Shown here one piece after another: positions 1 through 7,954 of a stretch of 64,000 nucleotides of DNA. The position numbers were made by a program, and so were the translations under genes. Below the pieces are notes generated by a model. That model was given only the letters and a program-made list of their open reading frames with translations. It did not search any database and had not been told where the DNA came from. Source of the DNA: Haloflavibacter putidus (lineage in GTDB: Bacteria; Bacteroidota; Bacteroidia; Flavobacteriales; Flavobacteriaceae); contig NZ_VIAR01000001.1 of assembly GCF_006546625.1 (NCBI RefSeq), positions 372,001-436,000 on the forward strand, in the 5' to 3' direction. Each line of letters starts with the position of its first letter. The first letter of the stretch is position 1.

Positions 1-1
1 C

Positions 2-76
2 AATAAAAAATCTGCTTTGTTATGGATAAAAAAATCGGCAACTACCTTTGAGCGTTGTATGGTAGTTTGGTGGTAA
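2..76 (+). CDS. Possible C-terminal end of a gene entering from the left edge
   Basis: One plus-strand frame is open from base 2 to a TAA at 74-76 and encodes about 24 residues ending in CMVVWW. It would converge on the methyltransferase that ends at 82. No ATG lies in this stretch on either strand that would explain it otherwise. The piece is far too short to assign a family, and an open frame of this length can occur by chance. Confidence 0.3.
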   Translation, partial: NKKSALLWIKKSATTFERCMVVWW

Positions 77-81
77 GTGCT

Positions 82-714
82 TTATTTTTCTAGGTAAACA
101 ATGCTGTCGTTAATAATTTCTAAATTTTTGTAATCAAATTTCTGGCGTATATAAGCAAAGCTTTTTTTATGGTAAAAAAATACATGCGTAAGGTCGTTTT
201 TATAATACCAATTTTCAAAATCTATCTTTTCGGAATAGATTGCTGTGCGGCAAAAGAGTTTTCCGTTTGGTTTTAATAAATCGCTTAAAAATGTAAATTC
301 TTGTTGTGGTTTATGAAAATGCTCAATCACTTCGCAACTAAAAATAAAGTCATATTTCTTTTCTAGAATACCTTTATCATCTTTAAAAAATGGGTCGTAC
401 AATTGTATATCGTACCCGTTTTCACGTAACAATTTTGCCGCTACCGGACCAGTGCCACAGCCATAATCTAAACCTTTATCAGTTGGTTGGGTATATTTTA
501 AAATTTGTTGTACCAAAGGTTCTACAAATTTTTGATAACCGACATTATTTACGTCATTTTCATGGGTTTGGTAACGCTCTTTTTCTTCTTGCGAAGACAA
601 AAAGTAAACCGGTGGAACAAAAATTCCCTTACAATATAAACATTGATAAAAAGTGCGCTTCGAAGTTGTAAAAAATTTGGAAGCTTTAGAAAAACATAAC
701 GGACAAACTTGCAT
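82..714 (-). CDS. Class I SAM-dependent methyltransferase with N-terminal zinc-ribbon-like motif
   Basis: 210 residues. The N-terminus has two CxxC pairs (CPLC at 4-7, CLYC near 25-28) that look like a small zinc ribbon. The Rossmann methyltransferase core follows, with motif I LDYGCGTGP near residue 82-90, an acidic strand end (YDP) and the motif IV-like stretch FIFSCEVIEHFHKP. CEVIEHF is the usual signature of Methyltransf_11/23 enzymes that act on small molecules or lipids. The substrate cannot be read from sequence. It is a single gene with a 154-base gap from the SulP gene; no operon partner is visible. Confidence 0.8.
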   Translation of the reverse strand: MQVCPLCFSKASKFFTTSKRTFYQCLYCKGIFVPPVYFLSSQEEKERYQTHENDVNNVGYQKFVEPLVQQILKYTQPTDKGLDYGCGTGPVAAKLLRENGYDIQLYDPFFKDDKGILEKKYDFIFSCEVIEHFHKPQQEFTFLSDLLKPNGKLFCRTAIYSEKIDFENWYYKNDLTHVFFYHKKSFAYIRQKFDYKNLEIINDSIVYLEK

Positions 715-838
715 GGCGTAAAAGCTAGATTATTGCTTTAAAATACAAATTAACCGGAAGGTGACCTGAGTTTTTTCAATAAAAAATAGGCTCGTTTCCT
801 TCTATTTTTACAAGGGATTTTTACCGAATTAGTCTTTT

Positions 839-860
839 ACAAGGGGTTTTAACCCCTTGT
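839..860 (-). terminator. Perfect inverted repeat downstream of the SulP gene
   Basis: Ten-base arms ACAAGGGGTT and AACCCCTTGT are separated by two bases, starting 9 bases beyond the SulP stop. The stem is strong for this AT-rich genome, but on the minus strand it is followed by AAAAG rather than a T-run, so an intrinsic terminator is only likely. A related copy of the left half (TTTTTACAAGGGATTTTTACC) lies about 30 bases further on, near 806-826. Confidence 0.45.
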
Positions 861-868
861 TGAAGAAA

Positions 869-2398
869 TTATACGTCGTCTACCACCACTTTATAATGCG
901 GATCTTCTATGATATTTACGTCTATAATCTTGTCTGCATTGTGCAAAAGTGTTCGACAATCTGGACTTAAATGTTTTAAATGAATTTTTTTACCTTGTTT
1001 TAAATAACGCGCGGTAAGTTTGTTTAAAGCTTCTATGGCAGACATATCTACCACCCGGCTTTCCGAAAAGTCTATAACCACTTCTTCGGGATCGTTTAAA
1101 ACATCAAATTTACTGTTAAAGACAGTTGTAGAACCAAAAAATAAAGGTCCGTAAATTTCGTAATGCTTTACGCCATTTTCGTCAATATGCTTGCGGGCAC
1201 GAATTCGTTTGGCGTTATCCCAGGCAAAAACCAAAGCAGAAATAATTACGCCAACCAATACGGCCAGAGCCAAATTATGTAAAAATATAGTTACCAAAGT
1301 TACCAACACCATTACCAAAATATCTGATTTTGGCATTTTGTTTATCGTGTTTAAACTTGCCCATTCAAAAGTACCAATAGCAACCATAATCATAACGCCG
1401 GTAAGCGCAGCCATTGGTAAAAGCGAAATTATACCAGAACCAAACATGATAAAAATCAACAACATTACAGCTGCTACAATTCCAGACAAACGCGCTCTTG
1501 CGCCGGAAGAAACGTTAATTAAACTTTGCCCTAACATTGCGCAACCACCCATACCAGAGAAAAAACCGGAAAGCATATTGGCAGAACCTTGCGCAATACA
1601 TTCTTTGTTACCATTGCCACGAGTTTCGGTAATTTCGTCTATAATATTTAAGGTAAGTAAACTTTCTATCAAACCAACGCCGGCCATAATTGCCGCATAC
1701 GGAAAAATAAGGCTTAAAGTTTCCCAATTAAATGGCACCATTGGAATGTGAAAAGGAGGGAAACCACCTTTTATAGAAGCAATATCTCCCACGGTTCTTG
1801 TATCTATATTAAAAACAACTACCAAACCAAAAACCACTAAAATTGCTGCTAAAGAAGAAGGAAATACTTTGGTTAGCTTTGGTAAACCCCAGATTATAAA
1901 CATCGTAATACCAACCAAACCTAATAAAATATACAGTGGCGTGCCGGTTAGCCAATTGCCGCTAGCATCTTTAAATTGATCGAGTTGTGACATAAAAATA
2001 ATTACCGCCAAACCGTTTACAAAACCAAAAATTACCGGATGCGGTACCAAACGCATAAGTTTACCCAAGCGTAAAACTCCCGCCAGAATTTGTAAAACTC
2101 CGGCCAAAATAACGGTTGCAAAAATATATTCTGCACCGTGCGAGATAGATAATGCTACAATAACAACGGCAACAGCTCCGGTTGCCCCGGAAATTTGCCC
2201 TGGACGTCCACCAAAAATAGCGGTTATTAAGCCCATAACAAAAGCAGCATATAAACCGGTTAATGGCGATAATTCTGCAATAAAAGCAAAAGCAATAGCT
2301 TCGGGAATTAAAGCCAAAGCTACGGTAAGTCCAGCTAAAATTTCTGTTTTGTAATTTACTTTCTGCTGAAAATCAAATAGATTGAATATTTTTTTCAT
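869..2398 (-). CDS. SulP family inorganic anion transporter with STAS domain
   Basis: 509 residues, the usual length for a bacterial SulP protein. A long hydrophobic core with about 10-14 helices begins with the family pattern GLTVALALIPEAIAFAFIA near residue 23. A soluble C-terminal STAS domain occupies roughly residues 410-500 (EEVVIDFSESRVVDMSAIEALNKL). SulP proteins import sulfate, bicarbonate or other anions at the inner membrane; the substrate is not resolvable here. Sulfate is tempting because a PAPS-forming operon lies in the same window, but it is 40 kb away. A -7 promoter word lies about 60 bases upstream. Confidence 0.9.
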   Translation of the reverse strand: MKKIFNLFDFQQKVNYKTEILAGLTVALALIPEAIAFAFIAELSPLTGLYAAFVMGLITAIFGGRPGQISGATGAVAVVIVALSISHGAEYIFATVILAGVLQILAGVLRLGKLMRLVPHPVIFGFVNGLAVIIFMSQLDQFKDASGNWLTGTPLYILLGLVGITMFIIWGLPKLTKVFPSSLAAILVVFGLVVVFNIDTRTVGDIASIKGGFPPFHIPMVPFNWETLSLIFPYAAIMAGVGLIESLLTLNIIDEITETRGNGNKECIAQGSANMLSGFFSGMGGCAMLGQSLINVSSGARARLSGIVAAVMLLIFIMFGSGIISLLPMAALTGVMIMVAIGTFEWASLNTINKMPKSDILVMVLVTLVTIFLHNLALAVLVGVIISALVFAWDNAKRIRARKHIDENGVKHYEIYGPLFFGSTTVFNSKFDVLNDPEEVVIDFSESRVVDMSAIEALNKLTARYLKQGKKIHLKHLSPDCRTLLHNADKIIDVNIIEDPHYKVVVDDV

Positions 2399-2458
2399 GT
2401 ACTTTTTGTCTATATATTTACTTTAGAATACAAGAAAAACCCTGTCTAAAATAGCGCG

Positions 2459-2490
2459 CAAAAGTAGTTATAATATTTTTTTTAGACAAG
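2459..2490 (-). promoter_or_regulatory. Bacteroidota-type promoter for the SulP gene
   Basis: On the minus strand TACTTTTG (2466 to 2459) matches the -7 consensus TAnnTTTG. A CTTG at 2490 to 2487 lies 20 bases upstream in the -33 position. The predicted start is roughly 50 bases before the SulP ATG. Confidence 0.45.
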
Positions 2491-2552
2491 CCTGATAGAT
2501 TGCCGTAAAATCTATACACTATGAAAGGTTATGTAATCGTTTTATCTTATAC

Positions 2553-2597
2553 AAGAAACTTAAGTCTCTTGGGAAAAACAAATAACTTAAGCTTCTT
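2553..2597 (-). terminator. Weak hairpin after the GNAT gene
   Basis: Arms 2553-2564 (AAGAAACTTAAG) and 2586-2597 (CTTAAGCTTCTT) pair with one mismatch around a 21-base loop, starting 20 bases past the GNAT stop. There is no clear T-run, so termination is uncertain. Confidence 0.3.
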
Positions 2598-2616
2598 AAA
2601 AAAATGCTGCTATAAA

Positions 2617-3066
2617 TTACTTTTCCTTACGCATTGCAATATGCGGAATGCCGTCTTCTAAATAGCCTTTTCCTGTAATAACAAAACCATGTTTTTCGTA
2701 AAATTTAGTAAGGTATTGTTGGGCAGAGAGTTTTACGGTAGTAGTTTGATAAACTTCTTTTATAGCTTGTAAGGAAGCTTCCATAAGTTGATGGGCGAAT
2801 TCTTGTTTACGTTCTTTTTCGCTAACCAAAACACGACCAATAGCTGCTTCTTGAAAGTAAAAACCAGGGGCAAAACATCGCGCATAAGCCACAATTTTAT
2901 CATCTTTTTTTCCAATTATATGTAGCGCTTCCGCATCTTTACCGTCTATATCTTGGTAAACGCAATTTTGTTCTACCACAAATATTTCTGAACGCAATTG
3001 CAGGATTGCATATAATTCTGTTAAGCTTAATTCTTCAAATATTTTAGAGCTAAGTTTTAATTTCAT
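2617..3066 (-). CDS. ElaA-like GNAT family N-acetyltransferase
   Basis: 149 residues, full length for ElaA-type GNAT proteins. The N-terminus LTELYAILQLRSEIFVVEQ, followed by YQDIDGKD, is characteristic of the ElaA branch. The acetyl-CoA-binding region is around IGRVLVSEKERKQEFAHQL (residues about 73-91), and the C-terminal FYEKHGF is the usual beta5 end. The physiological acceptor is unknown in this family. It lies 5 bases downstream of the CDF exporter on the same strand, so the two are probably co-transcribed. Confidence 0.85.
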   Translation of the reverse strand: MKLKLSSKIFEELSLTELYAILQLRSEIFVVEQNCVYQDIDGKDAEALHIIGKKDDKIVAYARCFAPGFYFQEAAIGRVLVSEKERKQEFAHQLMEASLQAIKEVYQTTTVKLSAQQYLTKFYEKHGFVITGKGYLEDGIPHIAMRKEK

Positions 3067-3071
3067 TCGTG

Positions 3072-3974
3072 TTAATCTTGTACAATTATATCTTTACTAT
3101 CGGGTTTATTGTATTCTGGCTGAATATTAACATGGTTGATGTTAAACTTGTCGTGGAGTAATTTTTCAATCTTAATTAAAATACGATCAAATTCAGAAAG
3201 GTTTATATTTTCAAAAAAATCTATATGCGCTTCTAAATGCACTTCGTCTTCATTCAATTGCCAAATATGTATATGGTGAATATTTTTTACTCCTTCTATT
3301 TTACAAGTTTCGGTTACAATGTCTTTGATAATAATTTCGTTGGGAGTAAAAAGCATTAAAACTTCAAACGAAGATTTTAATAAATCCCAACCCACAATTA
3401 TTAAATAAACAGCAATAGCCGCCGTTAAAACGCTGTCTAACCAATAAATTTGATAATATTTCATTAACAAACCACCTATTAAAACCGCCACAGAAGCCAG
3501 CATATCTGTTAACAAATGTAAATAGGCAGAGCGCATATTCATATTGGCTTTGCTGTCTTTTTTCATTATCAAGACGCTAATGCCGTTACCTACAATTGCC
3601 AAAATTGCCAACCAAATTACCAAACCGCTATCTATTTCTTGCGGATTTATAAATCGGGTAATAGCTTCTTTTATAAGTAAAGTAGCAATTACCATTAAAG
3701 AAGCAGCATTGATAAACGCAGCGATTATTTCGGCGCGTTTATAGCCAAATGTTTTATTTAAAGAAGCATCTTTTTTGGCCATTTTATTAGCCAATAAACT
3801 TATAAGAAGACTTACTACATCTGTAAAATTATGAAGCGCATCAGAAAGCAACGACAAACTACCACTTATAAAACCACCAATAACTTGCGCTACGGTAATA
3901 ATAACATTTAGCACAATAGAAATAACTAAATTTTTACTGCTTAACGCGGAAGAATGTTGGTGATCGTGGCTCAT
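3072..3974 (-). CDS. Cation diffusion facilitator (Zn2+/Co2+-type exporter)
   Basis: 300 residues. A short His-rich N-terminus (MSHDHQHSS) is followed by six predicted membrane helices. The transport-site pattern is present twice: DALHNFTD in helix 2 (near residues 46-53) and HLLTDMLASV in helix 5 (near 152). The C-terminal cytoplasmic domain has the metal-sensing HIHIWQL element. This is the CzcD/ZitB branch, which exports Zn2+ (often Cd2+ and Co2+) in exchange for protons. The run rpiB (7 bases away), CDF, GNAT on one strand suggests a single transcript. Confidence 0.9.
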   Translation of the reverse strand: MSHDHQHSSALSSKNLVISIVLNVIITVAQVIGGFISGSLSLLSDALHNFTDVVSLLISLLANKMAKKDASLNKTFGYKRAEIIAAFINAASLMVIATLLIKEAITRFINPQEIDSGLVIWLAILAIVGNGISVLIMKKDSKANMNMRSAYLHLLTDMLASVAVLIGGLLMKYYQIYWLDSVLTAAIAVYLIIVGWDLLKSSFEVLMLFTPNEIIIKDIVTETCKIEGVKNIHHIHIWQLNEDEVHLEAHIDFFENINLSEFDRILIKIEKLLHDKFNINHVNIQPEYNKPDSKDIIVQD

Positions 3975-3980
3975 TATTAT

Positions 3981-4412
3981 TTATTTACAAGCAATTTTTT
4001 CTACGCGACGTTCATGACGACCGGCTTCAAATTCTGTAGATAAGAATACTTTTAGCATTTCTAAAGCTTCATCTTCAGAAACATATCTGGCAGGAATGCT
4101 AAGTACATTTGCATTGTTGTGTTTTCTGGCCAGCTCGGCTATTTCTGCGTTCCAGCATAAAGCAGCACGCACATCTTGGTGTTTGTTGGCCGTCATAGCA
4201 GCGCCGTTTCCACTTCCGCAAATTATAATACCAAAATCTACTTTTTTATCTTCTACTTCTTTTGCCACCGGATGCACAAAATCTGGATAGTCTACACTAT
4301 CTTCAGAATCTGTACCGTGATTATTGGTGGTAATATTTTGATGTTTAAGATAATTAACAAGCGCTTTTTTGTAAGCCGTACCGGCGTGATCGTTACCTAT
4401 TGCAATTTTCAT
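3981..4412 (-). CDS. rpiB: Ribose 5-phosphate isomerase B
   Basis: 143 residues, full length for the RpiB/LacAB family. It interconverts ribose 5-phosphate and ribulose 5-phosphate in the pentose phosphate pathway. The N-terminus IAIGNDHAG carries the substrate-binding Asp-His, CGSGNG (near 65-70) holds the catalytic cysteine loop, and RHERRVEKI near the end supplies phosphate-binding residues. It is the first gene of the minus-strand run and has a good promoter directly upstream. The LacA/LacB subunit alternative is unlikely because only one copy is present and no lac context is seen. Confidence 0.92.
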   Translation of the reverse strand: MKIAIGNDHAGTAYKKALVNYLKHQNITTNNHGTDSEDSVDYPDFVHPVAKEVEDKKVDFGIIICGSGNGAAMTANKHQDVRAALCWNAEIAELARKHNNANVLSIPARYVSEDEALEMLKVFLSTEFEAGRHERRVEKIACK

Positions 4413-4436
4413 AAGTATAGTATTTATAGTGTTTTA

Positions 4437-4467
4437 CAAAGGTAAAGAAAGCATTTTCTACCCACAA
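4437..4467 (-). promoter_or_regulatory. Bacteroidota-type promoter for rpiB
   Basis: On the minus strand TACCTTTG (4444 to 4437) is a perfect TAnnTTTG -7 box. TTG at 4467 to 4465 sits 20 bases upstream. Transcription would begin around 4425-4430, giving a leader of about 15 bases. Confidence 0.6.
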
Positions 4468-4933
4468 TTTTTAGCTTGTTAATTAAAAAAGCTAATCTGT
4501 TAGTTTTCATAGGGCTAACCATTAACAGAAATTGTGCATAACTTGGGATTAGTTTTGATAAGCTATTTTTGTTTATTAGAAATATTTTTCAATAGGGACA
4601 AATTTTCGGTATATCAAAATAGATTTGTCAGAATTTCTTGAGAAGTTATCAAGAACCAAAACCTACTTATAAACATCTATTTTTAATTCAAAAAATAAAC
4701 AATTTTCACACATACTAGCTGTAAACAAATGTTGATAAAGTTTATAAATGCCTTTGTTGTCAAGTATTTACTATTAACATTTTCATAACACTTTGTTTAT
4801 GTTCTAGTATTATTGTAAATTCCTAATAGATATTAGTTTTAATATCCCGCTATTAACAAGCAATAATATACATCATTTTAGTTTTAAAAATTTATAAAAA
4901 AGAAAAGATGATTATATATAGTGTTAACAACAA
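4445..4933. other. Candidate origin-of-replication region (AT-rich, non-coding, DnaA-box-like words)
   Basis: This is the largest gene-free stretch in the window, clearly AT-richer than its surroundings. It contains TTATGCACA (minus strand, 4541 to 4533), which fits the DnaA-box form TTATNCACA, and TTATCAACA (minus, 4738 to 4730), one mismatch from TTATCCACA. Weaker relatives are TTATCAAGA (plus, 4646-4654) and TTATAAACA (plus, 4667-4675). The right end is nearly pure A/T (about 4860-4920) and could serve as an unwinding element. All genes to the left are on the minus strand and the genes just to the right are on the plus strand, as expected around an origin. Two parS-type sites lie 18-20 kb away. 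dnaA itself is not here. Confidence 0.4.
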
Positions 4934-5173
4934 CTAAACTTTTTTTAAAGGAGATTGATTTTTAAAGTCGGTTAAAATTTGCGTAGCTTCGCCCACATCT
5001 TCCGGATGAACTTTTAGGGCAATTCCGCCCAAAGCGTTAGAATAAAAAGGAGCTATGTTTACCAAGGTTTCATTTTCAAAATAAAAACGTAGACCCTCGC
5101 GCTGCAATAAGAGTTTTAAAACAGCATACTCAAAGGTATAGGTAAACCTTGCCAAACAAATGTAATTATGCAT
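4934..5173 (-). CDS. DUF2007-type small protein
   Basis: 79 residues. The sequence has the DUF2007 shape: an N-terminal strand with an aromatic, FEYAVLKLLLQREGL, then FENETLVNIAPFYSNALGGIALKV, and a C-terminal helix EATQILTDF. Family members are sometimes annotated as putative signal-transducing proteins (PII-like fold), but no function is established. It is a single gene between the candidate origin region and a 54-residue membrane protein. Confidence 0.75.
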   Translation of the reverse strand: MHNYICLARFTYTFEYAVLKLLLQREGLRFYFENETLVNIAPFYSNALGGIALKVHPEDVGEATQILTDFKNQSPLKKV

Positions 5174-5196
5174 ACAAATTTTCTGCTAAAGGTACG

Positions 5197-5204
5197 CAAA
5201 AATA
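5197..5204 (-). promoter_or_regulatory. -7 box for the DUF2007 gene
   Basis: The minus strand reads TATTTTTG (5204 to 5197), a perfect TAnnTTTG, 24 bases before the DUF2007 ATG. I see no convincing -33 TTG at the right distance, because that region lies inside the upstream small gene. Confidence 0.4.
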
Positions 5205-5209
5205 AAAAA

Positions 5210-5374
5210 TTAAGAAGTATAACTTACAGAAGCCGAAGGAGTTTGACGTGTAACTTCTGTAGGAATGGTATTATCTAAAGAAAGATTAATAAATACCATT
5301 ACCGTTACCAGTCCTACTAGGAAGATAATTATAAAATATAAAAGTAATTTTTTGGACTGTGACATAACGGTCAT
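5210..5374 (-). CDS. Small single-pass membrane protein, 54 residues
   Basis: Reading the minus strand from ATG at 5374 gives 54 codons to a TAA at 5210. An in-frame second ATG at 5365 could be the true start (51 residues). The protein has a short lysine-bearing head (SQSKK), one hydrophobic helix (LLLYFIIIFLVGLVTVMVF) and a Ser/Thr-rich tail of about 25 residues with no charged cluster. A TAnnTTTG box sits just upstream, and the DUF2007 gene follows 36 bases after the stop. I do not recognise a family. The positive-inside head and promoter placement make it a credible gene. Confidence 0.6.
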   Translation of the reverse strand: MTVMSQSKKLLLYFIIIFLVGLVTVMVFINLSLDNTIPTEVTRQTPSASVSYTS

Positions 5375-5389
5375 AAAATTATATAATTA

Positions 5390-5423
5390 CAAATTTATAA
5401 AAAATTAGTTTAATTTTAACAAA
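5390..5423 (-). promoter_or_regulatory. Bacteroidota-type promoter for the 54-residue protein
   Basis: The minus strand has TAAATTTG at 5397 to 5390 and TTTG at 5423 to 5420, 22 bases apart. The spacing is slightly long. The predicted leader would be very short (about 10 bases before the first ATG, or 18 before the second). Confidence 0.45.
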
Positions 5424-5536
5424 ATATTAAATTATTTTTAAGAGTAAATAACAAATAACTTTATAGATCCCGCGTCTTATTACTATTTGTACCGATTTGA
5501 TAGTAATTTTTTAATAATAATACCATAATCTTTACT

Positions 5537-5544
5537 TATTTTTG
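5537..5544 (+). promoter_or_regulatory. Possible -7 box for rnr
   Basis: TATTTTTG matches TAnnTTTG and is followed by GC, as at many flavobacterial starts, but no -33 TTTG lies at 19-21 bases. If used, rnr would have a leader of about 190 bases. Confidence 0.35.
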
Positions 5545-5743
5545 CAGCATTGCTAAAAATAAAACCGTAATTTCTCAATTAGTAAATAGACTTTTTGCTA
5601 TGCTTTACGGAAAAGTAATTAAAACCTTAACATTATTACCTTAGTTAGCCTAAAACCACTCTATACTTAACAAAACTTTAATGGCAAAGCCATTTCAAAT
5701 CAAATTTAAACCGTACTTTTAAAAAGGAAATAGAATTTTATAA

Positions 5744-7942
5744 ATGACAAGAAATAACAAGAACAAAAAGAAGAACAACAAAATAGCCAATCTGAGTAAA
5801 AAGATTTTAGATATACTCCGCAAAGAGAATAAAGCGCTAAACTACAAACAAATAGCTGCAAAATTAAAAGTAGATGATGCAAACAGCCGGAACCAAATTA
5901 TTAGAAAATTGGCGCACTTAGCCGGTAAAAAGCAAATTTTAGAAACAGATAAAGGCAAATTTAAAACCAACCAAAAACGAGATTATGTAGAGGGGATTGT
6001 AGATCTAACTTCTAAAAAAGATGCATATATTGTTGTAGAAGGTTTAGAACAAGACATTTTTGTACCCAATAAAAACCTAAATAAAGCCTTTGATGGTGAT
6101 TTGGTGCAAGTTTATATCTACAAAAGACGAGGAAACCGCAATAACGAAGGCGAAGTAACAAAAATTTTACAGCGTAATAAAACCAAATTTATAGGTATTT
6201 TACGTATGCAAAAAGATTTTGGGTTTGTAGAGGTAAAAGGCTCTAAAATGTATACCGATATTTTTATACCAAAAAAGAAAACCAAAGACGCGCCAGATAA
6301 TACCGTTGTAGTTGCAGAAGTAGAAGATTGGCCAAAATCTGCCGACTCGCCATTTGGTAAAATTGTAGAAATTTTAGGAGAACCCGGCGTACACGAAACA
6401 GAAATGCAAGCCATCTTGGCAGAAAATCAGTTACCGCACGATTTTCCTAAAGAAGTAGAAGAGTATGCGGCCAAATTAGACACCTCTATTCAGCAAAAAG
6501 AGATTAAAAAGAGGCGAGATATGCGTAAAACTTTAACTTTCACCATAGATCCTAAAGATGCTAAAGATTTTGACGATGCCTTGAGTTTTGAAGTTTTAGA
6601 AAATGGCAATTACGAGATAGGAATTCACATTGCAGATGTTGCGCATTATCTTGAGCCGGGCAGCATTTTAGACCAAGAAGCTTACGATAGAGCAACTTCT
6701 ATTTATTTGGTAGACAGAGTAATACCTATGTTGCCAGAAGTACTTTCTAATAATGCTTGCTCTTTGCGTCCCAACGAAGAAAAATATACTTTTTCTGCAG
6801 TATTCGAAATAGATAAAACCGCTAAGGTAAAAAACCAATGGTTTGGTAGAACGGTAACTTATAGCGACACTAGATTTGCCTACGAAGAAGCACAACATAT
6901 TATAGAATATAACAACGGAGAAATTCCGTCAAAAATTGCTATAAACGGAAAAGCTTATACCGCAGATCCTAAAATTGTAGAAGCAGTTTCTACTTTAAAC
7001 GGCTTAGCTAGAAAAATGCGGGCAAAACGTATGAGTAAAGGAGCTATTTCTTTTGATAAGGTAGAAGTTAAATTCAATTTAGACGAAAACAAAGAACCTA
7101 TTGGCGTTTACTTTAAAACAGCAAAAGAAGCCAATAAATTAATAGAAGAATTTATGCTGTTGGCCAATAAAAAAGTATCTGAGTTTGTAGGAAAAATGAA
7201 ACCAGAAAGAACTTTTGTTTACCGTTGTCACGATGAGCCGGACGACGAAAAATTAGCCGCTTTACAAAACTTGGTATCGCAATTTGGGCATAAACTCAAT
7301 TTAAAATCCAAAAAGAATATTAGTAGTTCCATTAACGGTTTGCTAAAAGATGTAGAAGGTAAAAAAGAACAAAATTTGGTAGATACTTTGGCAATTAGAA
7401 CAATGAGCAAAGCTTATTATAGTACCAAAAACATAGGGCATTACGGCCTTGCTTTTGATTATTATTCGCATTTTACTTCGCCCATACGTCGTTATCCAGA
7501 TGTAATGGTGCATCGCTTACTGCAAGCTTATTTAGATGGTAAAGAATCTAGAGATGAAGAGAAATACGAAGAAAAATGCGCGCATTGTAGCGATATGGAA
7601 GTCTTTTCTACCAACGCAGAACGCGATTCTATAAAATATATGCAAGTAAAATTCATGAAAGATCATGAAAACGAGCAATTTTTAGGCGTAATTTCTGGGG
7701 TGACAGATTTTGGTATCTTTGTAGAAATAGAGCAAAACAAATGCGAAGGCATGATCAGATTGCGCGATATTAAAGAAGATCATTTTGATTTTGTTCAAGA
7801 AAAATATGCCATTGTAGGAAGAAAAACCTCCAAAACCTATCAGTTAGGGGACGAAGTTTATGTAACGGTAAAAAATGCAGATTTGGTAAGACGCCAATTA
7901 GATTTTAATTTAATAGGCAGTAGAGAAGAAGTAGAAGTGTAA
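5744..7942 (+). CDS. rnr: Ribonuclease R (RNase II family 3'-5' exoribonuclease)
   Basis: 732 residues, full length. Order: a Lys-rich N-terminus with helix-turn-helix-like segment (about 15-75), two cold-shock OB domains (about 80-220), the RNB catalytic domain beginning near 257 with the Asp cluster DPKDAKDFDDAL (269-280) that binds the Mg2+ ions, and a C-terminal S1 domain (VTDFGIFVEIEQNKCEGMIR). HYGLAFDYYSHFTSPIRRYPD is the expected RNB active-site helix region. It degrades structured RNA and takes part in rRNA/tmRNA quality control. It is the first plus-strand gene after the strand switch. Confidence 0.95.
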   Translation: MTRNNKNKKKNNKIANLSKKILDILRKENKALNYKQIAAKLKVDDANSRNQIIRKLAHLAGKKQILETDKGKFKTNQKRDYVEGIVDLTSKKDAYIVVEGLEQDIFVPNKNLNKAFDGDLVQVYIYKRRGNRNNEGEVTKILQRNKTKFIGILRMQKDFGFVEVKGSKMYTDIFIPKKKTKDAPDNTVVVAEVEDWPKSADSPFGKIVEILGEPGVHETEMQAILAENQLPHDFPKEVEEYAAKLDTSIQQKEIKKRRDMRKTLTFTIDPKDAKDFDDALSFEVLENGNYEIGIHIADVAHYLEPGSILDQEAYDRATSIYLVDRVIPMLPEVLSNNACSLRPNEEKYTFSAVFEIDKTAKVKNQWFGRTVTYSDTRFAYEEAQHIIEYNNGEIPSKIAINGKAYTADPKIVEAVSTLNGLARKMRAKRMSKGAISFDKVEVKFNLDENKEPIGVYFKTAKEANKLIEEFMLLANKKVSEFVGKMKPERTFVYRCHDEPDDEKLAALQNLVSQFGHKLNLKSKKNISSSINGLLKDVEGKKEQNLVDTLAIRTMSKAYYSTKNIGHYGLAFDYYSHFTSPIRRYPDVMVHRLLQAYLDGKESRDEEKYEEKCAHCSDMEVFSTNAERDSIKYMQVKFMKDHENEQFLGVISGVTDFGIFVEIEQNKCEGMIRLRDIKEDHFDFVQEKYAIVGRKTSKTYQLGDEVYVTVKNADLVRRQLDFNLIGSREEVEV

Positions 7943-7954
7943 AAAATAAGCAGT

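Larger units (their letters stand above)
5375..5743. other. AT-rich divergent intergenic region upstream of rnr
   Basis: This 369-base gap separates the minus-strand block from the plus-strand block. I see promoter words for both directions, one copy of the word CTTTACGGAA (5603-5612), and a short palindromic stretch ATGGCAAAGCCAT (5681-5693) 50 bases before rnr. No RNA gene or further ORF with a convincing start was found. Confidence 0.5.
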
